DNA of 64,000 nucleotides from Begonia masoniana (Eukaryota; Streptophyta; Magnoliopsida; Cucurbitales; Begoniaceae). Below the pieces are notes generated by a model, which did no database searches, was not told the DNA's origin, and was given only the letters and a program-made list of their open reading frames with translations. Numbering within the stretch: position 1 is the first letter of the stretch; every line of letters begins with the position of its first letter. Both the position numbers and the translations under genes were made by a program. Location: the NCBI GenBank assembly GCA_022432975.1, contig CM039502.1, forward strand, positions 73,985,497-74,049,496, written 5' to 3'. Below, in pieces: positions 24,701-38,582 of the stretch.

Positions 24701-27700
24701 TAATAATTTAGTATTGATGCTTCAGGTATCTTATAGGGGGCAGTGTTTTGTACTATCCTCAGCTTTCATCAATAAGTTCTTATCAGTTGTATGTGGAGGT
24801 CAGTATCGTGATGGAAGTTTACTCAATAAATCAGTTCCATTCTTTGGTGGGATATTTAGTTGTGAGATTTAATTCTTTAGGTGGTCTGTGAAGAGCTTGA
24901 TTGGCTTCCTTTTTATCCAAAAAACTCCGGCAACAAAAATTTGTCTCATGGACATACCAGTAGAAGAGAAGGTCCTCCAAATGTTGAATCTATGAACCAA
25001 TCTCTGTACGTCTGCTCTCATTGGATTCAATGTTTTATCAAGTACAGCAAATGGCTGGAAAACCCTTCTAATGTTAAGGCTGCAAAATTCCTATACAGAG
25101 GGTAAAGCTCTCTCTTTCTCCCATTGTTGTCATTGTCAAGAACTTAAAACATGGGTCTAGTAAGGCTGGATCTCACTCATTCTGGTGTAAATATTTCTTT
25201 TCCTAATTTTAGGCGCGACCAATTGTTGGAATGTGCTGAAGAACTAGGAATAATCAAGTAAGATAAATCTCTCTCTCTCTCTCTGTCTTCCTTTTCTCTT
25301 TTTCTTATATTGTTATATGCATGCTTGTGCACATCCATTTGCTTGAACACAGCTGTTATTGGAAACCAATCCTCAACAAAAATGAGTAAAAGGACTAGTA
25401 AATTTGCCAGAGAGTTGTGAATTTTTTGGTTGATTGCTGTGAAGTTGAGTGACCTCTCTTCCATTCTGAACATGTAATCAAGTATTGAAAGGCTCTTTAC
25501 GCGTAGTTGCCCATTTTGATTTAGTACAACTTCTGTGTAGAATATAGTAGACCTAATATGGCACCTCTCCTGTATTATCCTCAAATTTAATTGTTAGTTT
25601 CATGATTAGTGAAGAAATTAAGGAAAAAAAATTTTCTTGTATTTTCTTATTGAATAATGATAATGAATTTACAATATTTAGACACTAACTATACAGTGAA
25701 AAGAAAATAATTTAATTATGAAATAGGAAATAAGAAATAATCTATTTAAGAATTAATCTAATTAAGAAATAGGAAATAAACTATTTAGGAAATAATCTAA
25801 TTAGGAAACAAGAAATAATCTATTTAGGAAACCTTTACTTTCATAATACATTTAATCTCAACTTTTTAACACTCCTCAAGTTGGGTTGTATATACTGTGC
25901 AAATCCAACTTGCTACATAGTTCCTCAAAGTTATGACCTATCAGAGACTTGGTCAAGATGTCTGCTAGCCGAGCTTTAGTTGGAGTGTATTATAGTTGAA
26001 CTTTTGAACTCTCAATTTTTTTTCAACTATGAAGTGTCGATCTATCTCCATGTGTTTCGTTCTATTATGATGTACTAGATCATTTGCTATACATATGATA
26101 GCTTGCTTGTCACACTTTAGTTTTGTACATTTTTCACAGCTTATTTCCAATTCCATCATAATTCATCTAATCCAAATTCCTTCACACATTGTAGACGCTA
26201 ATGCCCTGAGTTCGGCTTCAGCACTATTTAGAGAAACTACCGATTGTTTTTTGCTCCTTCATGTGATGAGGTTACCCCATACAAATGAACAATATTCAGT
26301 GATTGACCTTCTATCTTTCTGGCTTCCTGCTCAATCTGCATTAGATTATACAATAATATCCCGAGCTTCACTCTTTTTGAAGAGTAATCCTCTCTCGGGA
26401 GTCATCTTCAAGTATCTGAGGATCCTATACACTGTGTCAATGTGTTCCTTCAATGACTAATCCATAAACTGACTAACAACACCCACTGCAAATCCTATGG
26501 CAAGTCGAGTATGAGAGAGATAGATAAGTCTCCCCACTAGATGTTGGTATCTTCCTTTAACGTAGGGACTCTTCTTTCTACGTCCTAATTTTTGCTTTGA
26601 ATCCATAGGTGTGTTTGTAGGCTTACATCCCAGCATACCAATTTCTCTCAGTAGGTTCAATGTGTATTTTCTTTTAGAGATGAAGATCTCTTCTTTGATC
26701 GAGCTATTTCTATATACCAAGAAAATACTTCAAATGGTCAAAATTTTTTACTTCAAATTATTTTGACTGAGATCTCTTTATCTCAATTAATTATTTCTTA
26801 TCATCTCTGGTTAATATTATGTCATCGACATAGACGATCAGAATAGCAATCTTCTTTCTCAGAGTATGCTTTATAAAGAGTGTATGATATGCCTGGCATT
26901 GAGTAAAGCCATATCTTTTTACTGACTATGAGAATTTTTCAAACAATGCACGAGGAGATTGTTTTAGTCCGTATGATGACTTCAATAACTTGCATACTTT
27001 GTGATTGATGTGATTGATTCGAACCCCTAATGGTATCTCTATATACACTTCTTGATGAGGACATCCTCGTCATTTTAGTTTTATTATTTATATGTTTTAA
27101 TTGTTTTCTATTTAAGTGCTAGTATTGTAAACCTAGAAGGATAGTTGATGATTATTGAATGAAATGGTTGTCTGAAACCCTATTTTCCAATCCCCTATTC
27201 TCTCTCGAGCTTCCCCTCCCCTTTTCTCTTCTTCTTGGCTATACACTTTCTCCCCTATTTTCCTGTTCTTCTTCCTTCTGAAGCTATATTTCTTTCTTTA
27301 TATTTTCCGCTGCATCAAATTGGTATCAGAGCAGGTTTTATTGTTTTCTCAAACAATAAAATCTTGGTGCCCTAGTTTTTCGTGTTCGGTTACTGTTCAT
27401 CGGGCGGCGACACTGTTCATCGGGGGCGGCGACAGTGTTCATCAACGGAAACTGTTCATCGTCGGTCACTGTTCATCTAGAAACATTTTGAAACTTTGCT
27501 GGATTTGTTCTATTTTTGGTTCTCCAATGCGAAAGGAGTAAAATTGATCCAAATTGTTATCCAAGCTCCGATCTTTGTGATGAATTAGTCACTGTTATTT
27601 TGTGCAATTTATTTGGCCGATATGAGGATAAGGAGTGATGCTCAAAATAATCAATATCCAGAGGATAAGTGGCATAAAACTTCAATTGACCATTTTGATA

Positions 27701-30700
27701 AGGTAAAACCTTATACTATTTCGTTGCCTATTTTAGTGGTTATTCATATGGTGTTGAAATCTTTGATTGGTTAGAAAGGGTAGAGACATTATTTGAATGT
27801 GATAATTATTCAGAGAGAAGAAAAATCCTACTAGCTTCTTGAAGTTTCGACGGGTATGCTAAATCGTGGTGGGACAAACTTACAAGAAAAAGAAAATTAG
27901 ATGACAAGGGCGAAATTCGTACATGGGAGTTAATGAAGTGTCTAATACAAAAGGAGTTTTCCTCAAGACACTACAAACAGAGGCATGACTCTCGACAAGT
28001 TTCAGGGTCACAAAACACATGGAAGTCACCACCCTCTTTAGCACATGCACGTAATGAATTTGTTGAAGAGTCTGAAAAGAAAGATAAACTTGAGCAATTG
28101 GGTCTTAAGATTCAACAAGATCTTGAAAGGATTATCGAAACATGGAGGGAGTTCACTGATGAGCAATTGCGAAAGGAAGCAGCAGCTTTAAGAATTCAGA
28201 AGCATTTCAGACAATATCGAGCAAGAAAATCTTACCTAAGTCTAACGGTCAGCTGCAATCACTTTGCAAATAAGATTAAGCGCAATGATGGCTCGTGATT
28301 TTAATGTCGACGACCTGGTAGCTTATAAATGCCATTTTACACCATATGTTGATCCTTTTATTCCACCATCTATTGATTTTGCTCATACTAACACTGTTTG
28401 CCTACATGTCCTATCACAACACATGAGGATAAAATTGAGGCTATTTTAGGTGAACAGATAGTATTTACTCATGAAGGTAAGGTCCAGCACTTTCTTGTCT
28501 GTTGGATGGATCGACAAAACAATGATTGTATGTGGATTTGCAAAGAGATACTTCAGCATTTGGATCCAGACCTATTTGAGTTCTCTCATAGTCATATGGA
28601 TATTTCTTTACCGGATTCGAGGCCAGTTAGAAAGATTTTTGACCCAGGCATCTGGTCGCACAAGTTGATGGACGTCAAAAGAAGGTTACTCAGCCGCTTA
28701 ACTCGTAGTTGAGTGAATGATCAACTTGCTGTCTGTGGTTCCGTCAACTTGACTGGATGATTCTTCTACCCCGGGAGAATTGATGAGGACATCCTCGTCA
28801 TTTTAGTTTTATTATTTATATGTTTTATTTATCTATTTCAATTAAAATCTATTTATCTTCTTTTAGGGTTATTTCGCATCTGTTAAGGTTAACCCTAATT
28901 GTTTTCTATTTAAGTGCTAGTATTGTAAACCTAGAAGGATAGTTGATGATTATTGAATGAAATGGTTGTCTGAAACCCTATTTTCCAATCCCCTATTCTC
29001 TCTCGAGCTTCCCCTCCCCTTTTCTCTTCTTCTTGGCTATACACTTTCTCCCCTATTTTCCTGTTCTTCTTCCTTCTGAAGCTATATTTCTTTCTTTATA
29101 TTTTCCGCTGCATCAAATTGGTATCAGAGCAGGTTTTATTGTTTTCTCAAACAATAAAATCTTGGTGCCCTAGTTTTTCGTGTTCGGTTACTGTTCATCG
29201 GGCGGCGACACTGTTCATCGGGCGGCGACAGTGTTCATCAACGGAACTGTTCATCGTCGGTCACTGTTCATCTAGAAAATTTTGAAACTTTGCTGGATTT
29301 GTTCTATTTTTGGTTCTCCAATGCGAAAGGAGTAAAATTGATCCAAATTGTTATCCAAGCTCCGATCTTTGTGATGAATTAGTCACTGTTATTTTGTGCA
29401 ATTTATTTGGCCGATATGAGGATAAGGAGTGATGCTCAAAATAATCAATATCCAGAGGATAAGTGGCATAAAACTTCAATTGACCATTTTGATAAGGTAA
29501 AACCTTATACTATTTCGTTGCCTATTTTTAGTGGTTATTCATATGGTGTTGAAATCTTTGATTGGTTAGAAAGGGTAGAGACATTATTTGAATGTGATAA
29601 TTATTCAGAGAGAAGAAAAATCCTACTAGCTTCTTGAAGTTTCGACGGGTATGCTAAATCGTGGTGGGACAAACTTACAAGAAAAAGAAAATTAGATGAC
29701 AAGGGCGAAATTCGTACATGGGAGTTAATGAAGTGTCTAATACAAAAAGAGTTTTCCTCAAGACACTACAAACAGAGGCATGACTCTCGACAAGTTTCAG
29801 GGTCACAAAACACATGGAAGTCACCACCCTCTTTAGCACATGCACGTAATGAATTTGTTGAAGAGTCTGAAAAGAAAGATAAACTTGAGCAATTGGGTCT
29901 TAAGATTCAACAAGATCTTGAAAGGATTATCGAAACATGGAGGGAGTTCACTGATGAGCAATTGCGAAAGGAAGCAGCAGCTTTAAGAATTCAGAAGCAT
30001 TTCAGACAATATCGAGCAAGAAAATCTTACCTAAGTCTACGGTCATCTGCAATCACTTTGCAAATAAGATTAAGCGCAATGATGGCTCGTGATTTTAATG
30101 TCGACGACCTGGTAGCTTATAAATGCCATTTTACACCATATGTTGATCCTTTTATTCCACCATCTATTGATTTTGCTCATACTAACACTGTTTGCCTAAC
30201 ATGTCCTATCACAACACATGAGGATAAAATTGAGGCTATTTTAGGTGAACAGATAGTATTTACTCATGAAGGTAAGGTCCAGCACTTTCTTGTCTGTTGG
30301 ATGGATCGACAAAACAATGATTGTATGTGGATTTACGAAGAGATACTTCAGCATTTGGATCCAGACCTATTTGAGTTCTCTCATAGTCATATGGATATTT
30401 CTTTACCGGATTCGAGGCCAGTTAGAAAGATTTTTGACCCAGGCATCTGGTCGCACAAGTTGATGGACGTCAAAAGAAGGTTACTCAGCCGCTTAACTCG
30501 TGGTTGAGTGAATGATCAACTTGCTGTCTGGTGGTTCCGTCAACTTGACTGGATGATTCTTCTACCCCGGGAGAATTGATGAGGACATCCTCGTCATTTT
30601 AGTTTTATTATTTATATGTTTTATTTATCTATTTCAATTAAAATCTATTTATCTTCTTTTAGGGTTATTTCGCATCTGTTAAGGCTAACCCTAATTGTTT

Positions 30701-33700
30701 TCTATTTAAGTGCTAGTATTGTAAACCTAGAAGGATAGTTGATGATTATTGAATGAAATGGTTGTCTGAAACCCTATTTTCCAATCCTCTATTCTCTCTC
30801 GAGCTTTCCCTCCCCTTTTCTCTTCTTCTTGGCTATACACTTTCTCCTCTATTTTCCTCTTCTTCTCCCTTCTGAAGCTATATTTCTTTCTTTATATTTT
30901 CCGCTGCATCACTTCTTCTTTCAGATCTCCAAGTTTGCTGCCAGTGAAAGAATGACTTGTACTATATTGAGTTTAGCCACAGGTGCAAACGTTTCTCGAT
31001 AATCCATACCATATGACAGAGTAAAGCCTCTTACTACAAGTCGAGCTTTAAGCCTTTCGACGTTGCCATTTACTTTATACTTTATCAAGAATATCAATTT
31101 GCAGCTAACAGTTTTCTTTCTTGGAAGGAGAGCAGTGATAATCCAAGTGTCATTCTTTTCTAAGACCATGATCTCTTCTTGAACAACTTGTCTCCATCTA
31201 GAATATTTCAAGGCTTCTTGACTATTCGTGGGAATCTGAACTTCATCTACCTTTGAGATAAATGCTTGATATGTTTAAGAGAGACCTGCATAAGAGACAA
31301 ATTTCTAGATAGGATGTTGAGTGCAGATCCGAGTACCTTTTCTTAGAGCAATAAGGAGATATGAGTCTTCTGGAGTCTGTTTTTTCTCTTGTCCATCTTG
31401 TTGTGACTCTCTTTCTCCTCCTGTGTTAGCCTTAGCAATTATTTGGTCCGAATCAGATTCTTGGACTGATGCAATATGTGCTAGGTCCTTGTTCTCCCCC
31501 TGAGGCCTCCTGGAGTATACTTGAATTTCCTTAATTGCTAGTTTTGTTGGACTTTTGGTTTTTTATTAAAAAATAATTGTGGTTGATTTGCTATGGTTGG
31601 AATCAAGACTGAAATTGTCTTTGATTTTTCTCCTCAAGGAGAAATATGGACTTTGTTAAGAGAAAGTGACATCCATAGTTTCAATAATTGTCTTAGTTAT
31701 AAGACAGTAATACTTGTACCTTTTTTTATTTGTGAAGTATCCAATGAATATACACTTGATTGCCTTTGGGTCAAGTTTACTTCTATTCTGTGGATGAATA
31801 TAGATAAAGGTAGAACCGCCAAATGATCTGAGAGGAAGATTAGAGGAGAGAACTTGAGCATGAAAAAAAAAATTAATGAACACTTGATAAGGGTTTGGAA
31901 TTTGATTACCCGGGAAGACATTCTATTAATGAGGTATGTTGATGTAAGGAGGGCTTCCCCCCACAGATACTTAGGGACATTCATTCATAAAGAACATAAG
32001 AGATCTTGTTGTAGGATCGAAAATAACCTAAGAGGGGGGAATGGTGAATTAGGTTATTAACAATTTTTTCGTAATTAGCTTACTAATTTGTACAAGTTCA
32101 AATTTAGTGATATTCTCAAACAATAATATTAATTTTTCAGAGTTAAAACTTATAGTGAGCAAATTCTAAAAATTTTAGAGAAAAGAGATACAACCGAGTT
32201 TTTAACGCAATTCGGCCAATCTTGCCTACGTCCGCGCTTCAAGGCTCTTCCTTGAAGATTCTTCCCAATCTCAAATTCTTGAGTTCACTCGATTGATCTT
32301 CTGGAAGTCGATCAATGTCTTACAAGACTATTCTTGAAGGCGTCACCCTTTACACGTTCATAAATAGTAGTGAGATCGAAATATTGATGAATACAAATCT
32401 CCCGCACTCTCAATGCAAATAATCACAAGTTGATGAATTAGGAGAGGTGAGTGATCAATTGAAGAGATTATCAAGTTTTGATTTAGCAGCACTTCGTTGC
32501 AATTTTTCATATTCGGTAATTTTGCATGAGCCTTTATTCTTCTATTTATAAGTGTCTTCAGAAAACAGCTAGTGCGGTTGACACTTCTTCTTGCTCGGTT
32601 GATAATTTGTTGACGTTGTGTGTTATTTTAAAAGCCGTTCAACAACTCGGTCAGCACTTTGGCTTCCCAGTCACCACTTTAAGGCTTCTGGAATTTTTGG
32701 ATTTGATCTCGCGGTTGACACTATCATTGTCCGGTTGACATTTGAAACTCTCTGAAATTTCTCCATTTGTTTCAGCGGTCGATACTAGCACTGTCCGGTC
32801 AACACTTGAAGCTCTCCAGAATTTCTGCATTTGTTTCGGCGGTCGACACTTGCAACTCTCTGGAGTTTCGTAAAGATAAATAGTGGTCGACAGTTTTTAA
32901 TTTCGGTCGACACTTTGAAGATATTTTTGCAATCATTTAACTTCAAGTTCTAAATCTTTATTAAAGACTAAAAAATTTTAAACTCATATGTTAGAAAGAT
33001 TAAATACCCCTCTTAAAGGGTATTTTCAATGAGAAACAATAGTAGAATATTTTATTTATTTATTATCGACATAACTATCAATCAACGAAAGATTGAATAG
33101 AAAGATTCATCATAGAAAATATATTAATTTTAAAACATACTTTAAGTTAATATTTGTTACTTCCAACATGTGACGATTTTTTCTTTTTGAGAGACCATTT
33201 TGTTTAGAGGTACTGACACAAAAACTTAGCTGAGCAATTCCCTGTTTGGAGAAGTAATCTCCTAGGATAAGATTGAAATATTGCTTAGCATTATCAGATT
33301 TAAGGACTTGGATTTTAGTATTGAACTATGTTTGGACCATATTGTTGACAGTATGGAATATTCTTTCAACATCTGATTTTTCTTTCGTAAGGAAAATTCC
33401 AAGTGAGACGAGAGTGATTATCAATAAATGTCACGAACCAACAGGCTCCACTTAAGTTTGAAATTCTAAAGGGTCCCCAAATATCACTGTGAATAAGTAC
33501 AAAGGGCTTTGATGGAGAATAAGACACTGATGGATAAACGGATCGTGTGTGTTTTGCAAGTTGGCTTATATCACACGAAATTTTTTCACTGTTATTGATA
33601 AATAAATGAGGGAACACCTTTTTCAAGTACAAAAAATTGGGATGACACATCCGATAGTGCCATAGTAACTTCACTATTTTTATTTGTAATAGAACTAGAG

Positions 33701-36700
33701 ACAAACTTAGAGATGAGCTGACTGTTTGGAGGTATACTACTAGCAATTAGGGCAACTTCAGGTTGAAGAGTTTGGAATAGATTGAAGAGTTTGGAATAGA
33801 TAAAGCATTGAGCACATCTTAGCACTGTCAATCCTCTTCTTCGAACTCCAATCCTGAAAGACACAGTTGGAAAAAATTGAGTGAAACAGTTATGATCAGC
33901 AATGCGCACTGTCAGTTAGTATTGCATGACTTATAGTCATGAAAGAATGATCTATCCTTTGTCATATGGTTGGATGTCCTAGAGTCTATGATCCATTGTT
34001 TTTCTTTTATGCCCCTTATCGAATGTGCAGAAAAAAGATTATTTGCTTAAGCATGCATACTTTTGGAGTTAGCAGTCGAATGTTGAAATAGAGTATATTT
34101 GAATAGTTGTTTATTTGTGAAAGAACTTGGTTCAGTTACTGATGATGGTTCTTCCACCATGTTGGCGGAGTTTGCTCGGTTGTCTCTGTCATAAGGTCTT
34201 CCCGTGGGTTTCCAATCAGTAGGTTTCCCATGTAATTTTCAACATGTGTCCTTAGTGTGACCCAATTTTCCACAATGATCACACTTAGGCCTTTCTTTCC
34301 GTTGTTGGGTGTGAGGTTTGCCAGTGCGATCCCTGGGCAGCAAGCGCTGATCCTTCTAAGGCTGAAGAAGCCTCTGGATTTCCTATCATAACCCTTTTTC
34401 TACTCTCCTCACGACGGACCTCGGACAAAGCTTCTCGAAGGCTCAAAAGAGGCTTCGATCTCATCACTTGTCCCTTGACTTCTTCCAAGTTTTTGTTTAG
34501 ACCAAGCAAGAATTTGAACGTTTGCTTTTGTTTCATGATTTGCTTGTACAGAGCGTTGTCGTTGCTACAAGTCTACCAATGACTTTCAAATACTTCGTGT
34601 TGCTACCAATAGCGTACGAGGGTATTGAAGTATTGGGTTACAGTGAGATCGTCTTGCCGTAGGTCATGTAGCAAGGATTTCATGACGAATAATTCGGACG
34701 TGTTATCAGAACTAGAGTAGGTTTCTTTGACAACTTCCTAGAGATTTTAAGCAGTTTCATAAAGAAGGAAATTTTCTCCAATGCCGATTGTCATCGAGTT
34801 TATGATCCAGGACATAATGAGGTGATTCTCGGCCTTCCACTTCTTGAATTCTGGATCTTCCTTCGCTGGGATCGGCACCTCTCCCGTTAAGAAATCTTAT
34901 TTTCCTCTACCACAGATGAACATTCTTACAGATTGTGACCACTGTAAGGAATTCTATCAATTGAGTTTATGATTTGCAATGGCTCGAGATCATGACTTTG
35001 AACTATCCGACGTTCCAGAATTTGGATTGAAGGTCGAATTTGAGGTGAGGGAATATGAACTATATTCGACGGTGGAACTGTCGTGATCGGTGGCCATGGC
35101 AGTCTAGGCAATGGCACGGCTAGAGTGCGGTCTAAAGGCGAGACCCGTGCTCTGATACCATGAAAAAAATTAAGGGAATAATTTATCCTTGTATTTCTTA
35201 TTGAATAATGATAATCAATTTACAAAATATAAACACTAACTATACAGAGAAAATGAAATAATCTAATTAGGAAATAGGAAATAATCTACTTAGGAAATAA
35301 TCTAATTAGAAAATATGAAACAATCTACTTAGAAAACTCTTACTTTCCTAATACATTAAATTTTTTAATTTTAAGGAACTTCAGCGGTACATATGAATTA
35401 CTTATTTTGTCTTTCCTTATTGCCTATGAGGTTTGCATATTCAATTAGTATTAAGAACTCATGAGTGATTCAACTTATTAAGGCGATGTGATTCAGGAGT
35501 GTTACGACAGAGAAGACGGGAATACCACCTGTAAGATTGGGATCCAGAAATGCTTCTTCACTGGCTGAGAGAGAATCTGATGCCTTTGACAAGGTCAGCC
35601 AGAAATATTTTTTCACTCCATTCTGATAATTGGTATAGGCAAAAGGATAGATTAAGTCTGGGTTTTCTAGGCTGATATGTTATTGACAATAAGATCTCAG
35701 TATTTGATGTAGCATTGCCTCATCGTTTTTTGTGTAAATGTGTTTATAACCAAGGGATTTATTAACATGAGCCTGCATGATACTGGGTATAAGTTGTATA
35801 TAAAATTGGTCAAAATTAATCTTGGGGGATGGTAACGTTTTATCAGTTATTTCAATTAATTAATTTAACTAAGGCTTATGCCATTGATTTGAAAGTAAAT
35901 GATAATTATCGCTTAATGACAGAAAGTTGGAAGTTAGGCTAATCATTTTAAGGATGTTTTTGTGTCAGCTATTTGGGATTGCGGTAAAATTTATGTCCAA
36001 AATTAGGATTTATCAAAAAATAAAGTAATAACTGTAATTTAGGATTTATCTCCTTGGAGTAAATTGTGATTTAAAATATTGTATATGCTAATTAAAAGTG
36101 CCTTACATGTGTGAACATTGATGTAAACAAAAGCGATCAAGTACTTTTTCATTTCCTTCTTTTGCTGATATTTCTTCTGTTATTTTAAATTGTTGTCCAT
36201 GTTAGTTGAATTATTTTAATAATATTTTTGGTTTGCAGTTACATGTTTGAAATGATTTTATTTGTAGACCTGATTGTTAGGCTACAAATTTGTGCCAATA
36301 TCTTCCGCCATTGAAAAATTAGAGGCTTTTCATTTACAACGTAAAAGAGTAAAGTGGAGCCCTAAATAGTGAGATTTTGTGATGTTTTTTGATAAAAATA
36401 AATAAAAAAAAGAGCCGAAGCACTTGTGCGTTCACTGCAGGTTCTAAGTCATGTTGCTTAAACATTTGTTTATTATTATAAGAAACAAAAGCTTAACCTC
36501 TGGTTTTCATTATTCAGTATTCAAAGTTTTCTAGAACATATTCTTCCTCCATTTACACCAATCGCGTAGCTTTTATCTAATTCTATTTGTTGCCTTTGAT
36601 AAGACAATTACACGGGCGTTTGGTTGTCAGGCGTTGGAAAGTGTTGATGAAGCATTGATCAGACTAGAGCAGTTGCTTCAGGAGTTGCATGTTTCAAGTT

Positions 36701-38544
36701 CTAGTTCTGGTAAAGAACATCTTAAAGCTGCTTGCTCAGATCTTGAGAAGATAAGAAAACTTAAAAAAGAAGCTGAATTTTTGGAGGCATCTTTCAGAGC
36801 AAAAGCGGCTGTACTTCAGCAGGTGTTTCCTTTTACTTCATGGCAGTGAGGATGATGTGTCTTCAATCCTTTTGTCTTTTACGCTTGCAACTTTTGCTGA
36901 TTCAATAAAATGTTATTTATTTTTTATGAGCGACAAATGGAACCTTTTTTTTTTTTTAAATTTACAATAAGAAATTTATGTTTCGACAACTTTATAATTC
37001 CTCAACTGGTCCTCTTTGGTTTGTTTCGACAAGGATGTCATCTCATCATTTGTTACTGCATATCACGAGATGATGCAATTACTGTGCTGAAAACTTGAAA
37101 TCTCTTCCAACCTTGTCATTAATTCCATTCTCACAGTGCCAAAAACATTTTCAGATTGTCTGAATGGACGCTCTTTCTTCCTGTTTAATCTTTTGTGACA
37201 TCTTCTTTACATTTTTTTATATTTCTATCTGTATTTATGGTGCAGCTTGATTTATAAAAACTATTATGCTGAAACCATGTAATAAACATCCAGGGAGATG
37301 ATGAAAATTGCACTGAGACTTCTGTTAATGGGCAACCCCTCGTTAAAGGGAAAAACAGGAGGAGTGCCGGTAGACCTTTTGGATTGTGGAACTTCTCCCA
37401 GACCTGGAAACGGGACACTGAGTATATTGCGGTAGTATCTCTATGTGTTACTCAATTACTTCATTTGAAGTTTCGTCGTGATATTTTGCTTTGGGAAGTT
37501 TCAGTTTGCTATTTGTTTCAATTCTCAAGTAATGATCGAAGCTGCCATTCCTAATCTTAAGATTCAGTTAAACATTCTGGTAATCGTTCATTTCTACTTT
37601 CTAGACAGGAATGACCTAGTTTTTGCAGACTCACTAGTAAAAACCTTTAACTGTAGAAGAAACAATGGTTCTGTTTATTGATTACTCCGAGGAATGAATT
37701 TAATGGTGCTCCCATCTGATTAATATTTTCATTTGATTAAATTTTTTTTCTTATTTATGGACAAAAGCTAGTAAGGTTTTGATCAAATATACTGGCTTAG
37801 TATGTCAAAATAACTAGTATGTTGAAATTTGATTTTAATTCAACCATTCATCATTAGCACTTTCTATGTGCATGTGTATTAGAGCAACTCGAAACTATCA
37901 ACATGGTATGGCACATCACGAATCCCATTTATTATGTATATTGGAAAAAAGTGCAACTCTTATTTGTACAAGGATTCATGCAAGTTAAAGTGCTTAAGTC
38001 ACGACTGTATCAACTATGTTGTTGGTTTGACAAGCTTGTGAACAGCTTCAAGCTTGTAAACAGCTTTACTTTATTAATGTAAACAACTGTTCTGAAATTT
38101 TTGTGATGTTGAAGCATATGGTGATATGTTTATGGTTCAATTTGGTATTTTTTATCTTTTATGCAGGATGAAAGCATTGGATATCCTCCTCCAGCTAAAT
38201 TTGTTGATCCAAAATCAAATGAGATTCAACGATTTGAACTCTTGCGGAATGAACTAATCGAACTTGAAAAGCGGGTTCAAGAAAGTACAGAACAAACAGA
38301 TGCGGAGGAGGTTTGTCAATAGGTCTTTGGAAACTTGTATGCATTTGATTGTTTTGACTCAACGTTGCTTGAAATTATAGTTTGTTTACATGGTAATTTA
38401 GTTTTTTCGTTGATGTTTGGAGTTTGAAAACTCAAGTGTATTCTGCATCTGATTTTATCTCTGTTGTTTGTCAATCCTCTCATGGGGACTTATTTTCTTT
38501 TTATTTTTTCCTTGAACAAAATTTTATTCTTCTCCATATAACTA

Positions 38545-38582
<38 letters not shown>

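Larger units (their letters stand above)
27053..30911 (+). mobile_element. Non-autonomous Gypsy element in tandem form: LTR-internal-LTR-internal-LTR
   Basis: The whole block starts TGATGAGGACATCC, ends CCGCTGCATCA, and is flanked by the 5 bp direct repeat cttct (27048-27052 and 30912-30916), so it entered the Copia RT region as a unit or expanded after entry. Three LTRs lie at 27053-27317, 28781-29115 and 30577-30911, separated by two internal regions of 1463 and 1461 bp. LTR1 and LTR2 are followed by TTGGTATCAGAGCAGG, a primer-binding site; LTR2 and LTR3 are preceded by the purine-type tract ccccgggagaat. A tandem of this kind is expected from unequal recombination between LTRs. LTR1 lacks about 70 bp present in the other two. 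Confidence 0.93.
25872..35160 (-). pseudogene. Decayed Copia gag-pol in LETM1-like intron 9, with two insertions
   Basis: Minus-strand reading from the right: primer-binding site TGGTATCAGAGCACGGG at about 35145-35160; gag with [17 protein letters not shown] and zinc knuckle [14 protein letters not shown] near 34257-34300; GAG-pre-integrase and integrase start ([21 protein letters not shown]) at 33366-33746; integrase tail at 31656-31984 ([20 protein letters not shown]); RT from 31211 ([14 protein letters not shown]) to 26457, including LIVYVDDI near 26830; RNase H at 25965-26159 with [10 protein letters not shown]. The element is broken by stops and shifts, by a Gypsy tandem in RT (27053-30911) and by a solo LTR in integrase (32010-33152). 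All lie in the intron opposite to the host gene's direction. Confidence 0.9.

Noticed and set aside
27622..30507. Two real myosin genes
   Set aside because: Only a short IQ-type stretch is present, enclosed between gag and chromodomain and bounded by LTRs.
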